A stretch of DNA of 64,000 nt from Symsagittifera roscoffensis (GCF_963678635.1 NW_026971182.1:1-64000); one strand, 5' to 3'; positions 33,901 to 44,200 are shown, numbered from the stretch's first letter. Numbers and translations: made by a program. The notes: generated by a model from the sequence alone, not told the origin.

Positions 33901-34576
33901 TTTACATGATAAAACTCATTATATAATTCATTATAAACTCCTGAAACTTTACGTGAACCTTGGCCTTATCGTTACAAAACTGTATCGCATCGTAAAGTTC
34001 AAACAAGAATTGTGGCTCGAACCGTACATAACTCTAAATACAAACAAACGGAAAGCGGCAAAAAACAAGTTTGAAGAAGCCCTGTACAAACTATTGATCA
34101 ATTCAATTTATGGAAAAATGTGTGAGTCAAAAAGAAAGAGAATGAAAATCAAGATTTTACGAGATGCTGAAGAAACAATGCGAAATATAAGTAAGTTTGA
34201 ATTTGAAACCTACAAAATTTCTGGCAAAGACATGGTTGCATTGACATTAGCACCAACGAAAATCAGATGGGATCTACCCACAATTGTAGGAGTGTGTATA
34301 CTAGAGCTAGCAAAGTTTGAGATGTGAAAATTTCACTACGAGGTTATGAAGCCCAACTTCAACTGTCACCTCTTGTACTCAGACACTGACAGCCTAATGT
34401 ACGAAATAAGAACGGAAAAAAAACATTTTTATGAGAAACTGTACGAGAAACGTGAAGTTTTGGACAACTTTGACTTCTCCAATTATCCATCGGACCAATT
34501 CCTCTACAATGCAGAAAACAAACTTACAGTTTTAAAGTTTAAAGACGAATTCCCGGGTGATATAAAATTTCGTTGA
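30946..34576 (+). pseudogene. DNA polymerase B, protein-primed type, with zinc fingers and endonuclease VII-like module; broken
   Basis: It should copy the element's DNA. An ATG at 30946 begins a C2H2 finger (CNYCPKVF...RHERNFH); a second, incomplete finger (CYHCKF) and a third (CRYCRF...NHMQSEH) follow in another frame to about 31205. The next block (31412-32101) has GSSFIPLPAKI and DHNCFLLGY; then comes HHFVLIKDL and a Cys/His cluster (to 32280). Exonuclease motif I is VVYFDFES (about 32303-32326), II NLQNYD (32738-32755), III CLSCDTLLLAC (about 33238-33270). Between I and II sits CWIC...CLDHCHSSGKFLG...CNLARR (32594-32707), like recombination endonuclease VII. Polymerase motifs are DANNLYG (33545-33565), NSIYGK (34100-34117) and DTDS (34382-34393). 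At least four frameshifts and an in-frame TGA (34325-34327) interrupt it. It stops at FKDEFPGD, lacking the C-terminus found at 23966-24684. Confidence 0.9.
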
Positions 34577-34682
34577 AAAAAAACTTGGTAAAAAAAATAA
34601 AAAAATATTTGTCAAAAAAAATTTCGTTGGAAAAAAAAATTAAAAAAAAATTTTGTCAAAAAAATTTCGTCGGAAAAAAAAT
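34577..34682. repeat. A-rich low-complexity tract, right copy
   Basis: It consists of A runs with AATTTTGTCAAAAAAATTTC-type and TTTCGTCGG pieces, the reverse complement of parts of 24895-25115. It directly follows the truncated polymerase and directly precedes the right TIR. Confidence 0.85.
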
Positions 34683-34742
34683 TTGGAATTGACCCCAAAC
34701 TGTTTTTGGTGCATTTAACCGACACTTGTTTTAGAAGATTGT

Positions 34743-34961
34743 GTGATAATTCAACCATTTCATTTCATATCTATTTTCACCAAGACCATAGATTTTGTAG
34801 AAACATTGAAAGAACCAATTCGCAAAGACCTTCAACAGCAAAACGCATTGAATAGTTTTAATTCAATTGAAATACAACATAACTTGCCGAGCTATAGGTG
34901 GCAGAAAGAAAAAATATATCGCCTGAACGATTTTGTTTTAACCAACACAACTTTCACATAA
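34743..34961 (+). CDS. 72-aa open frame inside right TIR
   Basis: Mirror copy of the frame in the left TIR, differing at two residues (Glu for Gly and Asn for Ser, near position 43-47). It is read outward, toward the element end, as is the left copy. Unknown function; it may be a chance frame conserved only because the TIRs are conserved. Confidence 0.35.
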   Translation: MIIQPFHFISIFTKTIDFVETLKEPIRKDLQQQNALNSFNSIEIQHNLPSYRWQKEKIYRLNDFVLTNTTFT

Positions 34962-34965
34962 GGAT

Positions 34966-35160
34966 CATTAAGTATAAAAATTATACATTGGGATCATTAA
35001 TTTTACATAGGGATCATTAGCTATAAAAATATACATAGGGATCATCAGATATAAATATTTTACATAGGGATCATTAGGTATAAATATTATACATTGGGAT
35101 CATTAGGTATAAATATTTACATAGGGATCATTAGGTATAATCTATACCCAATGATCCCTG
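34966..35160. repeat. Iterated GGGATCATTA repeats in right TIR
   Basis: About eight copies of GGGATCATTAGGTATAAA or variants at 22-30 bp spacing, the mirror of 23311-23520. One copy reads GGGATCATCAG and is diverged. Confidence 0.9.
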
Positions 35161-35278
35161 TAGGGACCAAACCCCCTCCCCCCCGATCCCAGTGTCGTAT
35201 ATCTATACTAGCGTTAAAAATCGATGATATTAGGATTTTAGTACCAGGGTTACTAAGTTTGAGATACAATCGATTTAA

Positions 35279-35428
35279 ATGGCGGCTCTTTCGCCCGAGG
35301 CCATCTTCAACTATGTTCTAACAAACAGGGTTCTCATTTGTTTGTTTGAGTACGAAATTCGAATTGTGGTTGAAACTAGTTCGAATCTTTTTTCAATGAA
35401 ATTTTGGAATTGTATGAAAGTTGTATGA
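35279..35428 (+). CDS. Possible first exon or small frame, 49 aa
   Basis: An ATG at 35279 opens MAALSPEAIFNYVLTNRVLI, with balanced codon use unlike the AT-rich surroundings, and stays open to 35428. It begins 63 bases beyond the right flank of the TIR element. With the exon-like frame at 35525 it could form a small host gene, but no good splice donor is visible. Unknown function. Confidence 0.3.
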   Translation: MAALSPEAIFNYVLTNRVLICLFEYEIRIVVETSSNLFSMKFWNCMKVV

Positions 35429-35524
35429 TTAGTAGTTGTTCTACCTAGAGACACGGGAACGGCAGATACAGAAGATCATACAGAATTTACAGAAGACCAG
35501 ATCACATGATTAGTACGATTCCAG

Positions 35525-35710
35525 GTGTCGGAAGATCTGCAAAGGGCGTTCAACTTCGTGGCCGGCTGCGTCCCCCTACTGCAGAAGTTCGTGCAGGAAA
35601 AGAACTATAACTCAGGAGGGGTGCAGAAACTAATTCTTAATACTCTGAAAATCCAGCTCGGCCAACCGACAAAAATATTTTACAAGCAGTCTGGTTTCTT
35701 TTTCTTTTAA
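35525..35710 (+). CDS. Possible terminal exon of a host gene
   Basis: A splice-acceptor-like GATTCCAG precedes an open frame that starts VSEDLQRAFNFVAGCVPLLQ. It uses GC-rich codons quite unlike the neighbouring elements, and ends at a TAA at 35708-35710 after an aromatic FFFF run. A polyadenylation signal follows at 35813. The predicted protein segment looks helical and amphipathic. I recognise no domain. A shift to AT-rich codons over the last 15 codons suggests the true end may be earlier. Confidence 0.4.
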   Translation: MSEDLQRAFNFVAGCVPLLQKFVQEKNYNSGGVQKLILNTLKIQLGQPTKIFYKQSGFFFF

Positions 35711-35812
35711 GAAAAGGTCAATTAAAATGGGCCCTTCCGTCATGCGACGGTACGTAAACAAGTTGGATAGGGCCGTACTAACGGTATATAAACACATCGG
35801 CAAACATTTATG

Positions 35813-35818
35813 AATAAA
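35813..35818 (+). terminator. AATAAA polyadenylation signal
   Basis: AATAAA lies about 100 bases after the stop codon of the exon-like frame at 35525-35710, a plausible distance. The hexamer is common in AT-rich DNA, so weight is limited. Confidence 0.35.
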
Positions 35819-35853
35819 TCAAGTCGATACTAATGCATCAAGAGAACTGTTGA

Positions 35854-38778
35854 TTAAAATCTAGCCTCCTCGTTTATAGCACAGATAGAATTGTCTATGT
35901 TAGATAAATTTTTAAGATTTTTGCACCCCCTAAGGCAGAGGATTGCACTCCTCAGAAGTGCAAAACATATTTTTGTTCTTATAAAGTTTATTGTGTCCGA
36001 GTATGATTCGTTCCGTTTCTCGCTTAGTTTCCCTGCTAGTTTCTGGATTGTTTTTTGTAGAGCCTGGTGCTGCTCCTCCGGTACACGCAAAAATTAGTGG
36101 AACAAAGCTGCTGTTTTCCACATCCAGAACTCTTCATTGGTATTTTAAGGTTTTGACACTCTCATGATATTTATAGGCGTCAGATACAGTTTTGGGGAGG
36201 ATTTAGCATGGGGGTTAAAAAATTTTACATCGAAAAAGGTTCGGCTAAATCGGCCTCCCCAGAGTCCATTTGCTTTGATGTCAAGTCGCGCGGCATCTTC
36301 AGTAGTGGTTGTTTTCCGCTCTATTTCGACATCATGGCATACATTGTCAGGAGTGTCGCAAAGGTATCGCGAACTTTATTATGTCATAGGTGAGTGTATC
36401 CACCTTTGGGACAGTGTAGAGAGTTGGTCAAGGTGAATGGTTGTCCACATAGACATGTATATGGGGTGTTTGGTGGTTCCCATCCATATCTCAGATATAA
36501 TCCATCTTTAAACTGATTTGTTGAGGGAAAAATTGGATCTTTTTAAGGGTAGCACGCTTAGCCAATTCGATGCTCCTTTCTGTGATGCTAGATTTATTGT
36601 CAGTTTTTTTTCTGATGAGCAATTTTCCGTAACTTTAGCCTTTTTTGAGAGTGTGATGTTTTGTCTCTCAGTTTTGATGTTTCTATTTATCAGAGTTTTT
36701 TCCGTTTCAGCTATTTCTGGATCACTGTTTTCTATCGGACCACAAATGGCTTGTGACCACTCATAATTTCTGGAAAATTCCGTGATACTGAGGAGGTCTA
36801 ATCCTCCCATTCTTAGTGGTAGTGCAAAAAGGTTGCGATCTTCCTTGGTTATATGATTTTTACCAGTAATACTGGGAAGTAGCTAATGTCTTACATTTTT
36901 CACAGTTTCATCCATTTTCTTAAATACTTCCGGAGTTGTTCTGGTTAGAAAGCCTAATTTACTTTGAACTCCCTTTGTGTAGCAGGAGTACGCATTCTGT
37001 GGTGATATTTTAGCTATTTTATAAAGCTTTTCAGTTAGGGTAGCTCTCTTTTCAATTTCGCTTTCCATGTATTTATCGCATGCTGATGGTGTTCCTATAA
37101 CCGATCCAAGGACTCTAAAACCGTCTACCAATGTAATATTTGTGCCTTCGAATACTTTTATGGCGCTGTTACGACGGTTTTATTTTACTATGAGTTGACA
37201 CTTGGAAGGCTTCACATTGTATCCGAAAGCCTTACCGTGCACAACCAGGTTGTCCATCACCTGGAGCGCTTCCATCATCTGCGTACCATTTTAGGGTGAC
37301 ATGGGTTTTTGCAGGAACTCAGTCAGTGAGGTTATCCCAATTCCGTACATAGCCATTGCGAGGGGATCACCTTGCGTTGTGCCTTCGGTAGATGTCAAAA
37401 CCGTGTTTTTGACATATATATATATTTGAGGGATGTTTATATGAGTTTGCCAGCGCATGATGTAGCGCCGGGCAAAGTATTTCTACATTTTTAGAGCAAG
37501 GTCTCTATTGAGCGAGTTGAAGGCATTTTCTGCATCAATAAGTAGTATGGCATCCGTTTCTGGTTTGTCAAAAACTTTCCTCAAGCTGTGGATAGCATAC
37601 TCGATTCCACACTTCTGAGTTGGAAATTTTTTCCGAGATTTTTAAGGTCTGATTTTATACATTGGCTGATTGTTTTGCAAATTATTATTCTCAGAAATTC
37701 GCCTATACCAATGGGCCGTACCCCTGGATTTTTGTCCAGAGGTATCAGGGGACACGAATTGTACGCCGTTAGGTTTTCATGAGGGAGAACTTTAGTTGCT
37801 ATTGTATAGGATAGTTTAGCAATTGTTTTGCAAAGCTCAATGTATATCTGGTTGAAGTGAGTTAATATCCTTCTCCATTCGCAAGCATCAAGACCTGAGG
37901 GACCGTGGCTTCCGTGAGTTTTCAGGTTTGATTTTTGAACTGTCTTGGCATTTATTTGTTCGAATATAGAGGGGTGGTATGGCATTGTGTCTTCACTTAC
38001 TTCAGTTATATAGTTAGCGTTCGCTGTATTGGCTTGAGGGTGTTTTTTTTCAGGATACTAAGGACTGTTTTTCCTTCAATGACTTCGTTTAGGGGAAATA
38101 ATCCTTTTGTTTTCTTGTCAGAAAAGCAGCCAATGGCAGCAGATTTTTTGCCTGTACTCATTAGTTTATCAAAATGCTTAACTTCCTCGTTCAATTCGGA
38201 CTTCTTCTGTTTTGAATGTCTAATTTGGAGAGCTTTCGCTTCAGTGAAAATTTCGTCTAATAGGTCTTGCTTCCATAAAACTATGCGGCGGCTTAGTGTT
38301 TTAGAATTTGATCCGTTTGTTTTTGATTTAGTTTTGAGGAGCAGCAGATGTGGGAGAATCATTGCTGCTTTCATTGCGACGTTAGAATTTGGTGTTTCTT
38401 CTACTAATGACAACAGCTGCTGGTTCAGTAATTCTATGAATTGGAAACCGGGCTTGTTCTTGCTTAGAATTATGAAGCGCGGTTTCCAGTTAACTACATT
38501 TTTATATATGTCGTTTATTTTAATTTCAAGCTCTTGGTCGATAAGTTTCCAGAATTCGAAGGGGGCTGTAGTGGTGGCTGGGGGCGATGGATACGATTGT
38601 GTTGCGTTGGGCAGTACGTTTGTTTCAGGTGTTGATGGTGATGTTTCTTTTTGAGTTGCAATGGAGGCTGTGCTTGTTGGTTTTTGAGTTGTGATGGGGG
38701 ATGTGCTTGTTGGTCTGTTGGTGGAGTTGGGCTCTTTTGCAAAGTTCTCGGGGGTGCATTGCATGCAGGAGAACCCAT
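35854..38778 (-). pseudogene. Non-LTR-type reverse transcriptase with C-terminal nuclease-like domain; broken
   Basis: The minus strand reads as one protein of about 930 codons, spread over frames. The N-terminus (38778-38006) is Thr/Pro/Ser-rich, then has FEFWKLIDQELEIKI and an RRIVLWKQDLL block. The reverse transcriptase begins with GPSGLDACEWRRIL and IPLDKNPGVRPIGIGE (37985-37581). It continues with LLIDAENAFNSLNR (motif A, about 37500-37545), TEGTTQGDPLAMAMYG (motif B, about 37344-37390) and YADD (motif C, 37274-37285). Downstream come MGGLDLLSITEF (36810), a Cys/His cluster CLCGQPF...HCPKGG (about 36415-36465), and ARLDIKANGLWGG...FFDVK (about 36215-36295), which resembles a PD-(D/E)XK nuclease. 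The end is FACTGGAAP...SEKRNESYSDT (36090-35854). Frameshifts and stops separate almost every block. I know this family from cnidarian and other invertebrate genomes. Confidence 0.85.
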
Positions 38779-39399
38779 CGTAGTAAAACTTGCTGCTCTT
38801 TTCTTTAGTTGAACTATATTATGCTTAACTTTAAATGTCTCCTGCTAAACTTGAGCTCATTTTTGTGTTATGCAGGTTGTGGAGTTGATAATTGCGATGT
38901 TAAATGATTATGAAACGTATGAAGTAAGAAATAAGGAAAGTGAAAAAAAAATCCATTTCATTGTGATTTTCTACTTATTATATAAATCATTCTAATGGAT
39001 TTGAAAATAATTGTAATGCATTTTAAAAAGCTAACAAGGAAAGTGAAAAAAAATCCATTTTAATGTGGCTTTCTACTTTTTAAATAATCCATTATAATAG
39101 ATTTCAAATGAATTATAATGCACTATATTTTTGCGGAAAAAATGGATTAAAATTGTGTATAACATGGGAATCGATTATATTTACAACTTTATAGACCACG
39201 AAAATCCATTATAATCGAATTGTTTTCACTTTTCCTAAACGCGGGCAAAACAAAGCAATAAGATCGTTTTAAAAAAATTTTGAATACAAGTCAAATGGTT
39301 GAAACTTGAATGAATTGTGCCGTGTAGTTTTCTTTCAAAAACGTCAAGATACTAAAGAATTGGGAAAAAACTAACAAAATTCGCAACCTAAATTTTTAC
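38779..39399. other. AT-rich region, holds a tandem duplication
   Basis: No coding frame is recognised. It contains the duplicated segment described at 38930-39125. Upstream of the reverse transcriptase gene on the minus strand, it may include that element's 5' untranslated part. Confidence 0.5.
38930..39125. repeat. Tandem duplication of about 100 bp
   Basis: AAGGAAAGTGAAAAAAAATC, followed by CATTT, a TTTCTAC block and ATAATGGATT-like sequence, occurs from about 38934 and again from about 39033, in direct order with scattered differences. Each unit ends near TAATGCA. Confidence 0.8.
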
Positions 39400-39525
39400 C
39401 TGCCCAGCTTCCACCGCAGCAGCCCAGCAGCATTTGAAGTTTACCAAATCATCACCTATGGGAGTAGTGTCGTACAGTTCATCGAAGATGATCACAGTCC
39501 GCTCGTCAGCCGTAAACTTGGTGCT
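39400..39525 (-). CDS. Single internal exon of an unidentified host gene, 42 codons
   Basis: On the minus strand a pyrimidine-rich TTGCTTTGCTTCAG acceptor is followed by 126 bases open in one frame and then a GCAG/GTAAAAAT donor. The frame reads STKFTADERTVIIFDEL, continues with DTTPIGDDLVNF and ends KCCWAAAVEAGQ. The length is a multiple of three and the codons are GC-richer than the flanks. It shows no relation to the surrounding repeats. I do not recognise the protein. Partner exons are not visible; upstream exons would lie to the right, beyond the satellite, and downstream ones to the left. Confidence 0.6.
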
Positions 39526-39862
39526 CTGAAGCAAAGCAACTCTTTTATTGTAGCATAAAGTAAACTATTTTGAATTCAGCGGCGAATTTGGAAAAACTAA
39601 GAGAAGTACCCCTGGGCCTGGGGCTATTCTCATGCAAAAAGGACATAAAGCGCAAAAGCTCTCAACCAATCAAGGCTTTTTAAATCGTCTAAATCGTCCA
39701 AAACTGTTTACACTGGTCGTTCTTTACCCTTTACATTACGATTAACGATTTCTGTTCTGCTGACAAAATCTTCGCGAGCAAAAAACCGATCGACCAATGG
39801 AATCACAGAAATTGTAACGCAAAACGTTGATCGAAGAAATGAACAATGGATTATAGTAAATG

Positions 39863-40056
39863 CAGGGGCGGATCTAGAATTTTCTCCAGGATGCGCGGAT
39901 TTTAAAAAAAGTCTTGAAAGTTTTGTCGAGCTTTTTTTAAGTCGACTAAGCTGATTTTAAAGTCGACTAAGCGCGGGCTCCCCCCTCAAAATTAGCTTGC
40001 TTTGCAATCCCCCCCCCCCCCCGCCCCGCCCCCCCACCCCTGTAAGCCCGCTGATG
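39863..40056. mobile_element. hAT-like MITE, 194 bp, with 8-bp target duplication
   Basis: The eight bases AGTAAATG occur immediately before (39855-39862) and after (40057-40064). The left end starts CAGGGGCGGATCTAG, a common start of hAT-type non-autonomous elements. The right end, read in reverse complement, has CAGCGGGCTTACAGGGG, an imperfect match. An 8-bp duplication is the hAT signature. The interior has a duplicated AAGTCGACTAAGC and a long C/G-rich run (40006-40038), and no coding capacity. Confidence 0.8.
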
Positions 40057-40064
40057 AGTAAATG

Positions 40065-40312
40065 TTCGAGTTTTTGAGAGAATGCGGGCGAACTATCCTC
40101 CCCTTTGAATAGAAATGAAAGACAAGCCCCAGGCTGAGGTCCACGATCTGTATCGCGACCATCCCGAGGTCAGGCGTTCGACTTATCTTTCGACCGAAAT
40201 TGGTCAAACACACAAATGATGTTCGACTCAAAGTCCGCGGTCAAAAACAGCACTGTCGGTCGAACACAATTTCGAAATATAGTAAAAAAAACATTCAAAT
40301 TGAAATAATATA
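40065..40312. other. Flank of the satellite array
   Basis: Single-copy-looking sequence that grades into the satellite: isolated GTTCGACT, TTTCGACC and GGTCGAACAC pieces appear from about 40168. No gene is seen. Confidence 0.5.
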
Positions 40313-41299
40313 TGGTCGAAACAGCCGAACACAAAATATGCTCGAAACATAGTGGAGCACAAAGTCGAATACATAGTGTGGTCGAAACACAGTCGAAAAA
40401 AGGTCGAGTTGAACGTGTGGTCGAAACATAGTCGAACACAAAGTGTTGGTCGAAACATAGTCGAACAAAAAGCCGAGTAAAATGTGTGGTCGAAACATCG
40501 TCGAACAAAACGTCAAGTGCAATGTGTGGTCGAAACATAAACGAACAAAAAGTCGAGTGCAATGTGTGGTCGAAACATAGTCGAACACAAAGTGTGGTCG
40601 AAACATAGTCGAACAAAATGTCGAGTACAATGTATGGTCGATACAAAGTCGAACAAAAAGTCGAGTACAATGTGTGGTCGAAACATAGTCGAACAAAAAA
40701 TCGAGTGCAATGTGTGGTCGAAACATCGTCGAACAAAAAGTCGAGTACAATGTGTGGTCGAAACATAGTCGAACACAAAGTGTTGGTCGAAACATAGTCG
40801 AACAAAAAGCAGAGTAAAATGTGTGGTCGAAACATCGTCGAACAAAAAGTCGAGTACAAGGTGTGGTCCAAACATAGTCGAACACAAAGCTTTGGTCGAA
40901 ACATAGTCGAACAAAAAGCCTAGTTAAATAAGTGTTCGAAACATTGTTGAACAAAACGTCAAGTGCAATGTGTGGTCGAAACATAAACCAACAAAAAGTC
41001 GAGTGCAATTTGTGGTCGAAACATAGTCGAACACAAAGTGTGGTCAAAACATAGTCGAAAAAAAAGTCGAGTACAATGTATGGTCGATACAAAGTCGAAC
41101 AAAAAGTCGAGTACAATGTGTGGTTGAAACGTAGTCGAACAAAAAGTCGAGTGCAATGTGTGGTCGAAACATCGTCGAACAAAAAGTCAAGCGCAATGTG
41201 TGGTCGAAACATCGTCGAACAAAACGTCGAGTGCAATGGGTGGTCGAAACTTAAAGGAACAAAAAGTCGAGTGCAATATGTGGTCGAAACATAGTCGAA

Positions 41300-44200
41300 C
41301 ACAAAGAGTGGTGGAAACATAGTCGAACAAAAAGTCGAGTACATTGTATGGTCGTTACAAAGTCGAACAAAAAATCGAGTACAATGTGTGGTCGAACAAA
41401 AAGTCGAACAAAGAGTCGAGTGCAATGTGTGGTCAAAACATCGTCGAACAAAAAGTCGAGTACAATGTGTGGTCGAAACATAGTCGAACGCAAAGTGTTG
41501 GTCGAAACATAGTCGATCAAAAAGCCGAGTAAAATAAGTAGTCGAAACACCGTCGAACAAAAAGTCGAGTACAATGTGTGGTCGAAACATAGTCGAACAC
41601 AAAGTTTTGGTCGAAACATAGTCGAACAACAAGCCGTGTAAAATGTGTGATCGAAACATCGTCGAACAAAATGCCAAGTGCAATGTGTCGTCGAAACATA
41701 AACGAACAAAAAGTCGAGTGCAATGTGTGATCGAAACATAGTCGAAAAAAAGTGTGGCAGAGACATAGTCGAACAAAAAGTCGAGTACAATTTATGGTCG
41801 ATATAAAGTCGAACAAAAAGTGGAGTACAATGTGTGGTCGAACAAAAAGTCGAACAAAGAGTCGAGTGCAATGTGTGGTCGGAACATCGTCGAACAAAAC
41901 GTCGAGTGCAATGGGTGGTCGAAACATAAACAAACAAAAGTCGAGAGCAATATGTGGTCGAAACATAGTCGAACACAAAGTTTTGGTCAAAACATAGTCG
42001 AACAAAAAGCCGAGTAAAATATGTGGTCGAAACATCGTCGAACAAAATGTCAAGTGCAATGTGTCATCGAAACATAAACGAACAAAAAGTCGAGTGCAAA
42101 GGGTGGTCGAACAAAAAGTCGAACAAAGAGTCGAGTTCAATGTGTGGTTGAAACATCGTCGAACAAAACGTCGAGTGCAATGGGTGGTCGTAATATAAAC
42201 GACTAAAAAGTCGAGTGCAATATGTGGTCGAAACATAGTCGAACACAAAGTGTGGTGGAAACATAGTCGAATAAAAAGTCGAGTACAATGTATGGTCGTT
42301 ACAAAGTCGAACAAAAAGTCGAGTACAATGTGTGGTCGAACAAAAAGTCGCACAAAGAGTCGAGTGCAATGTGTGGTCAAAACATCGTCGAACAAAAAGT
42401 CAAGTACAATGTGTGGTCGAAACATAGTCGAACACAAAGTGTTGGTCGAAACATAGTCGATCAAAAAGCCGAGTAAAATAAGTAGTCGAAACATCGTCGA
42501 ACAAAAAATCGAGTACAAGGTGTGGTCGAAACATAGTCGAACACAAAGTTTTGGTCGAAACATAGTCGAACAACAAGCCGAGTAAAATGTGTGGTCGAAA
42601 CATCGTCGAACAAAATGCCAAGTGCAATGTGTCTTCGAAACATAAACGAACAAAAAGTCGAGTGCAATGTGTGGTCGAAACATAGTCGAAAACAAAGTGT
42701 GGTAGAAACATAGTTGAACAAAAAGTCGAGTACAATTTATGGTCGATACAAAGTCGAACAAAAAGTGGAGTACAATGTGTGGTCGAAAAAAAAGTCGAAC
42801 AAAGAGTCGAGTGCAATGTGTGATCGGAACATCGTCGAACAAAACGTCGAGTGCAATGGGTGGTCGAAACATAAACGAACAAAAAGTCGAGAGCAATATG
42901 TGGTCGAAACATAGTCGAACACAAAGTTTTGGTCGAAATGTAGTCGAACAAAAAGCCGAGTAAAATATGTGGTCGAAACATCGTCGAACAAAATGTCAAG
43001 CGCAATAAGTCGTCGAAACATAAACGAACAAAAAGTTGAGTGCAATGTGTGGTCGAAACATAGTCGAACACAAAGTGTGGTAGAAACATAGTAAAAAAAA
43101 CGTCGAGTACAATATATGGTCGATACAAAGTCGAACAAAAAGTGGAGTACAATGTGTGGTCGAACAAAAAGTCGAACAAAGAGTCGAGTTCAATGTGTAG
43201 TTGAAACATCGTCGAACAAAACGTCGAGTGCAATGGGTGGTCGAAATATAAACGACCAAAAAGTCGAGTGAAATGTGTGGTCGAAACATAGTCGAACACA
43301 AAGTGTGGTGGAAACATTGTCGAACAAAAAGTCGAGTACAATGTATGGTCGATACAAAGTGAACAAAAAGTCGAGTACAATATGTGGTCGAACGAAAAGT
43401 CGAACAAAGAGTCGAAAGCAATGTGTGGTCAAAACATCGTCGAACAAAAATTCGAGTACAATGTGTGGTCGAAACATATTCGAACACAAAGTGTTGGTCG
43501 AAACATAGTCGAACAAAAAGCCGAGTAAAATGTGTGGTCGAAACATCGTCGAACAAAAAGTCGTATACAAGGTGTGTTCAAAACATAATCGAACACAAAG
43601 TTTTGGTCGAAACGTAGTCGAACAAAAAGCCGAGTAAAATGTGTGGTCGAAACATCGCCGAACAAAATGTCAAGTGCAATGTGTCGTCGAAATTTAAACG
43701 AACAAAAGTCGAGTGCAATGTGTGGTCGAAACATAGTCGAACACAAAGTGTGGTCGAAACATAGTCGAACAAAAAGTTGAGTACAATGTGTGGTCGAAAC
43801 GTAGTCGAACAAAAAGTCGAGTGCAATGTGTGGTCGAAACATCGTCGAACAACAAGCCGAGTAAAATGTGTGGTCGAAACATCGTCGAACAAAATGTCAA
43901 GTGCAATGTGTCTTCGAAACATAAACGAACAAAAAGTCAAGTGCAATGTGTGGTCGAAACATAGTCGAAAACAAAGTGTGGTAGAAACATAGTTGAACAA
44001 AAAGTCGAGTACAATTTATGGTCGATACAAAGTCGAACAAAAAGTGGAGTACAATGTGTGGTCGAACAAAAAGTCGAACAAAGAGTCGAGTGCAATGTGT
44101 GATCGGAACATCGTCGAACAAAACGTCGAGTGCAATGGGTGGTCGAAACAGAAGAGAACAAAAAGTCGAGAGCAATATGTGGTCGAAACATAGTCAAACA

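Larger units (their letters stand above)
23271..35209. mobile_element. PolB-encoding TIR element, Polinton/adintovirus-like, 11.9 kb
   Basis: Inverted repeats of about 526 bp (23273-23798 and 34683-35209) end in AGTATAGATATACGACACTG. The direct repeat AGCGTTA lies outside both (23264-23270 and 35210-35216), with two extra bases on the left. A 6-bp duplication and long TIRs are hallmarks of Polinton/Maverick elements. Inside are a B-family DNA polymerase of the protein-primed type split over both ends, and at least seven small genes. Genes at 25.1-28.3 kb run leftward; those at 28.7-34.6 kb run rightward. I found no integrase, packaging ATPase, protease or capsid protein, so this may be a reduced or non-autonomous copy or a distinct lineage. 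Most genes carry frameshifts although the TIRs are almost identical. Confidence 0.85.
34683..35209 (-). repeat. Right terminal inverted repeat
   Basis: Reverse complement of the left TIR, with few differences. It carries the second 72-codon frame, the iterated GGGATCATTAGGTATA repeats and a terminal C-run. It ends TCTATACT and is followed by AGCGTTA. Confidence 0.95.

Noticed and set aside
36164-38654. Plus-strand frames of up to 239 codons opposite the reverse transcriptase gene
   Set aside because: They are antisense to clear reverse transcriptase motifs and have no domain of their own.
40295-41776. A 493-codon open frame in the satellite, with many others of 100-460 codons on both strands
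   Set aside because: All consist of the satellite unit translated in successive frames; the monomer has no minus-strand stop codon, so long frames are expected without selection for protein.
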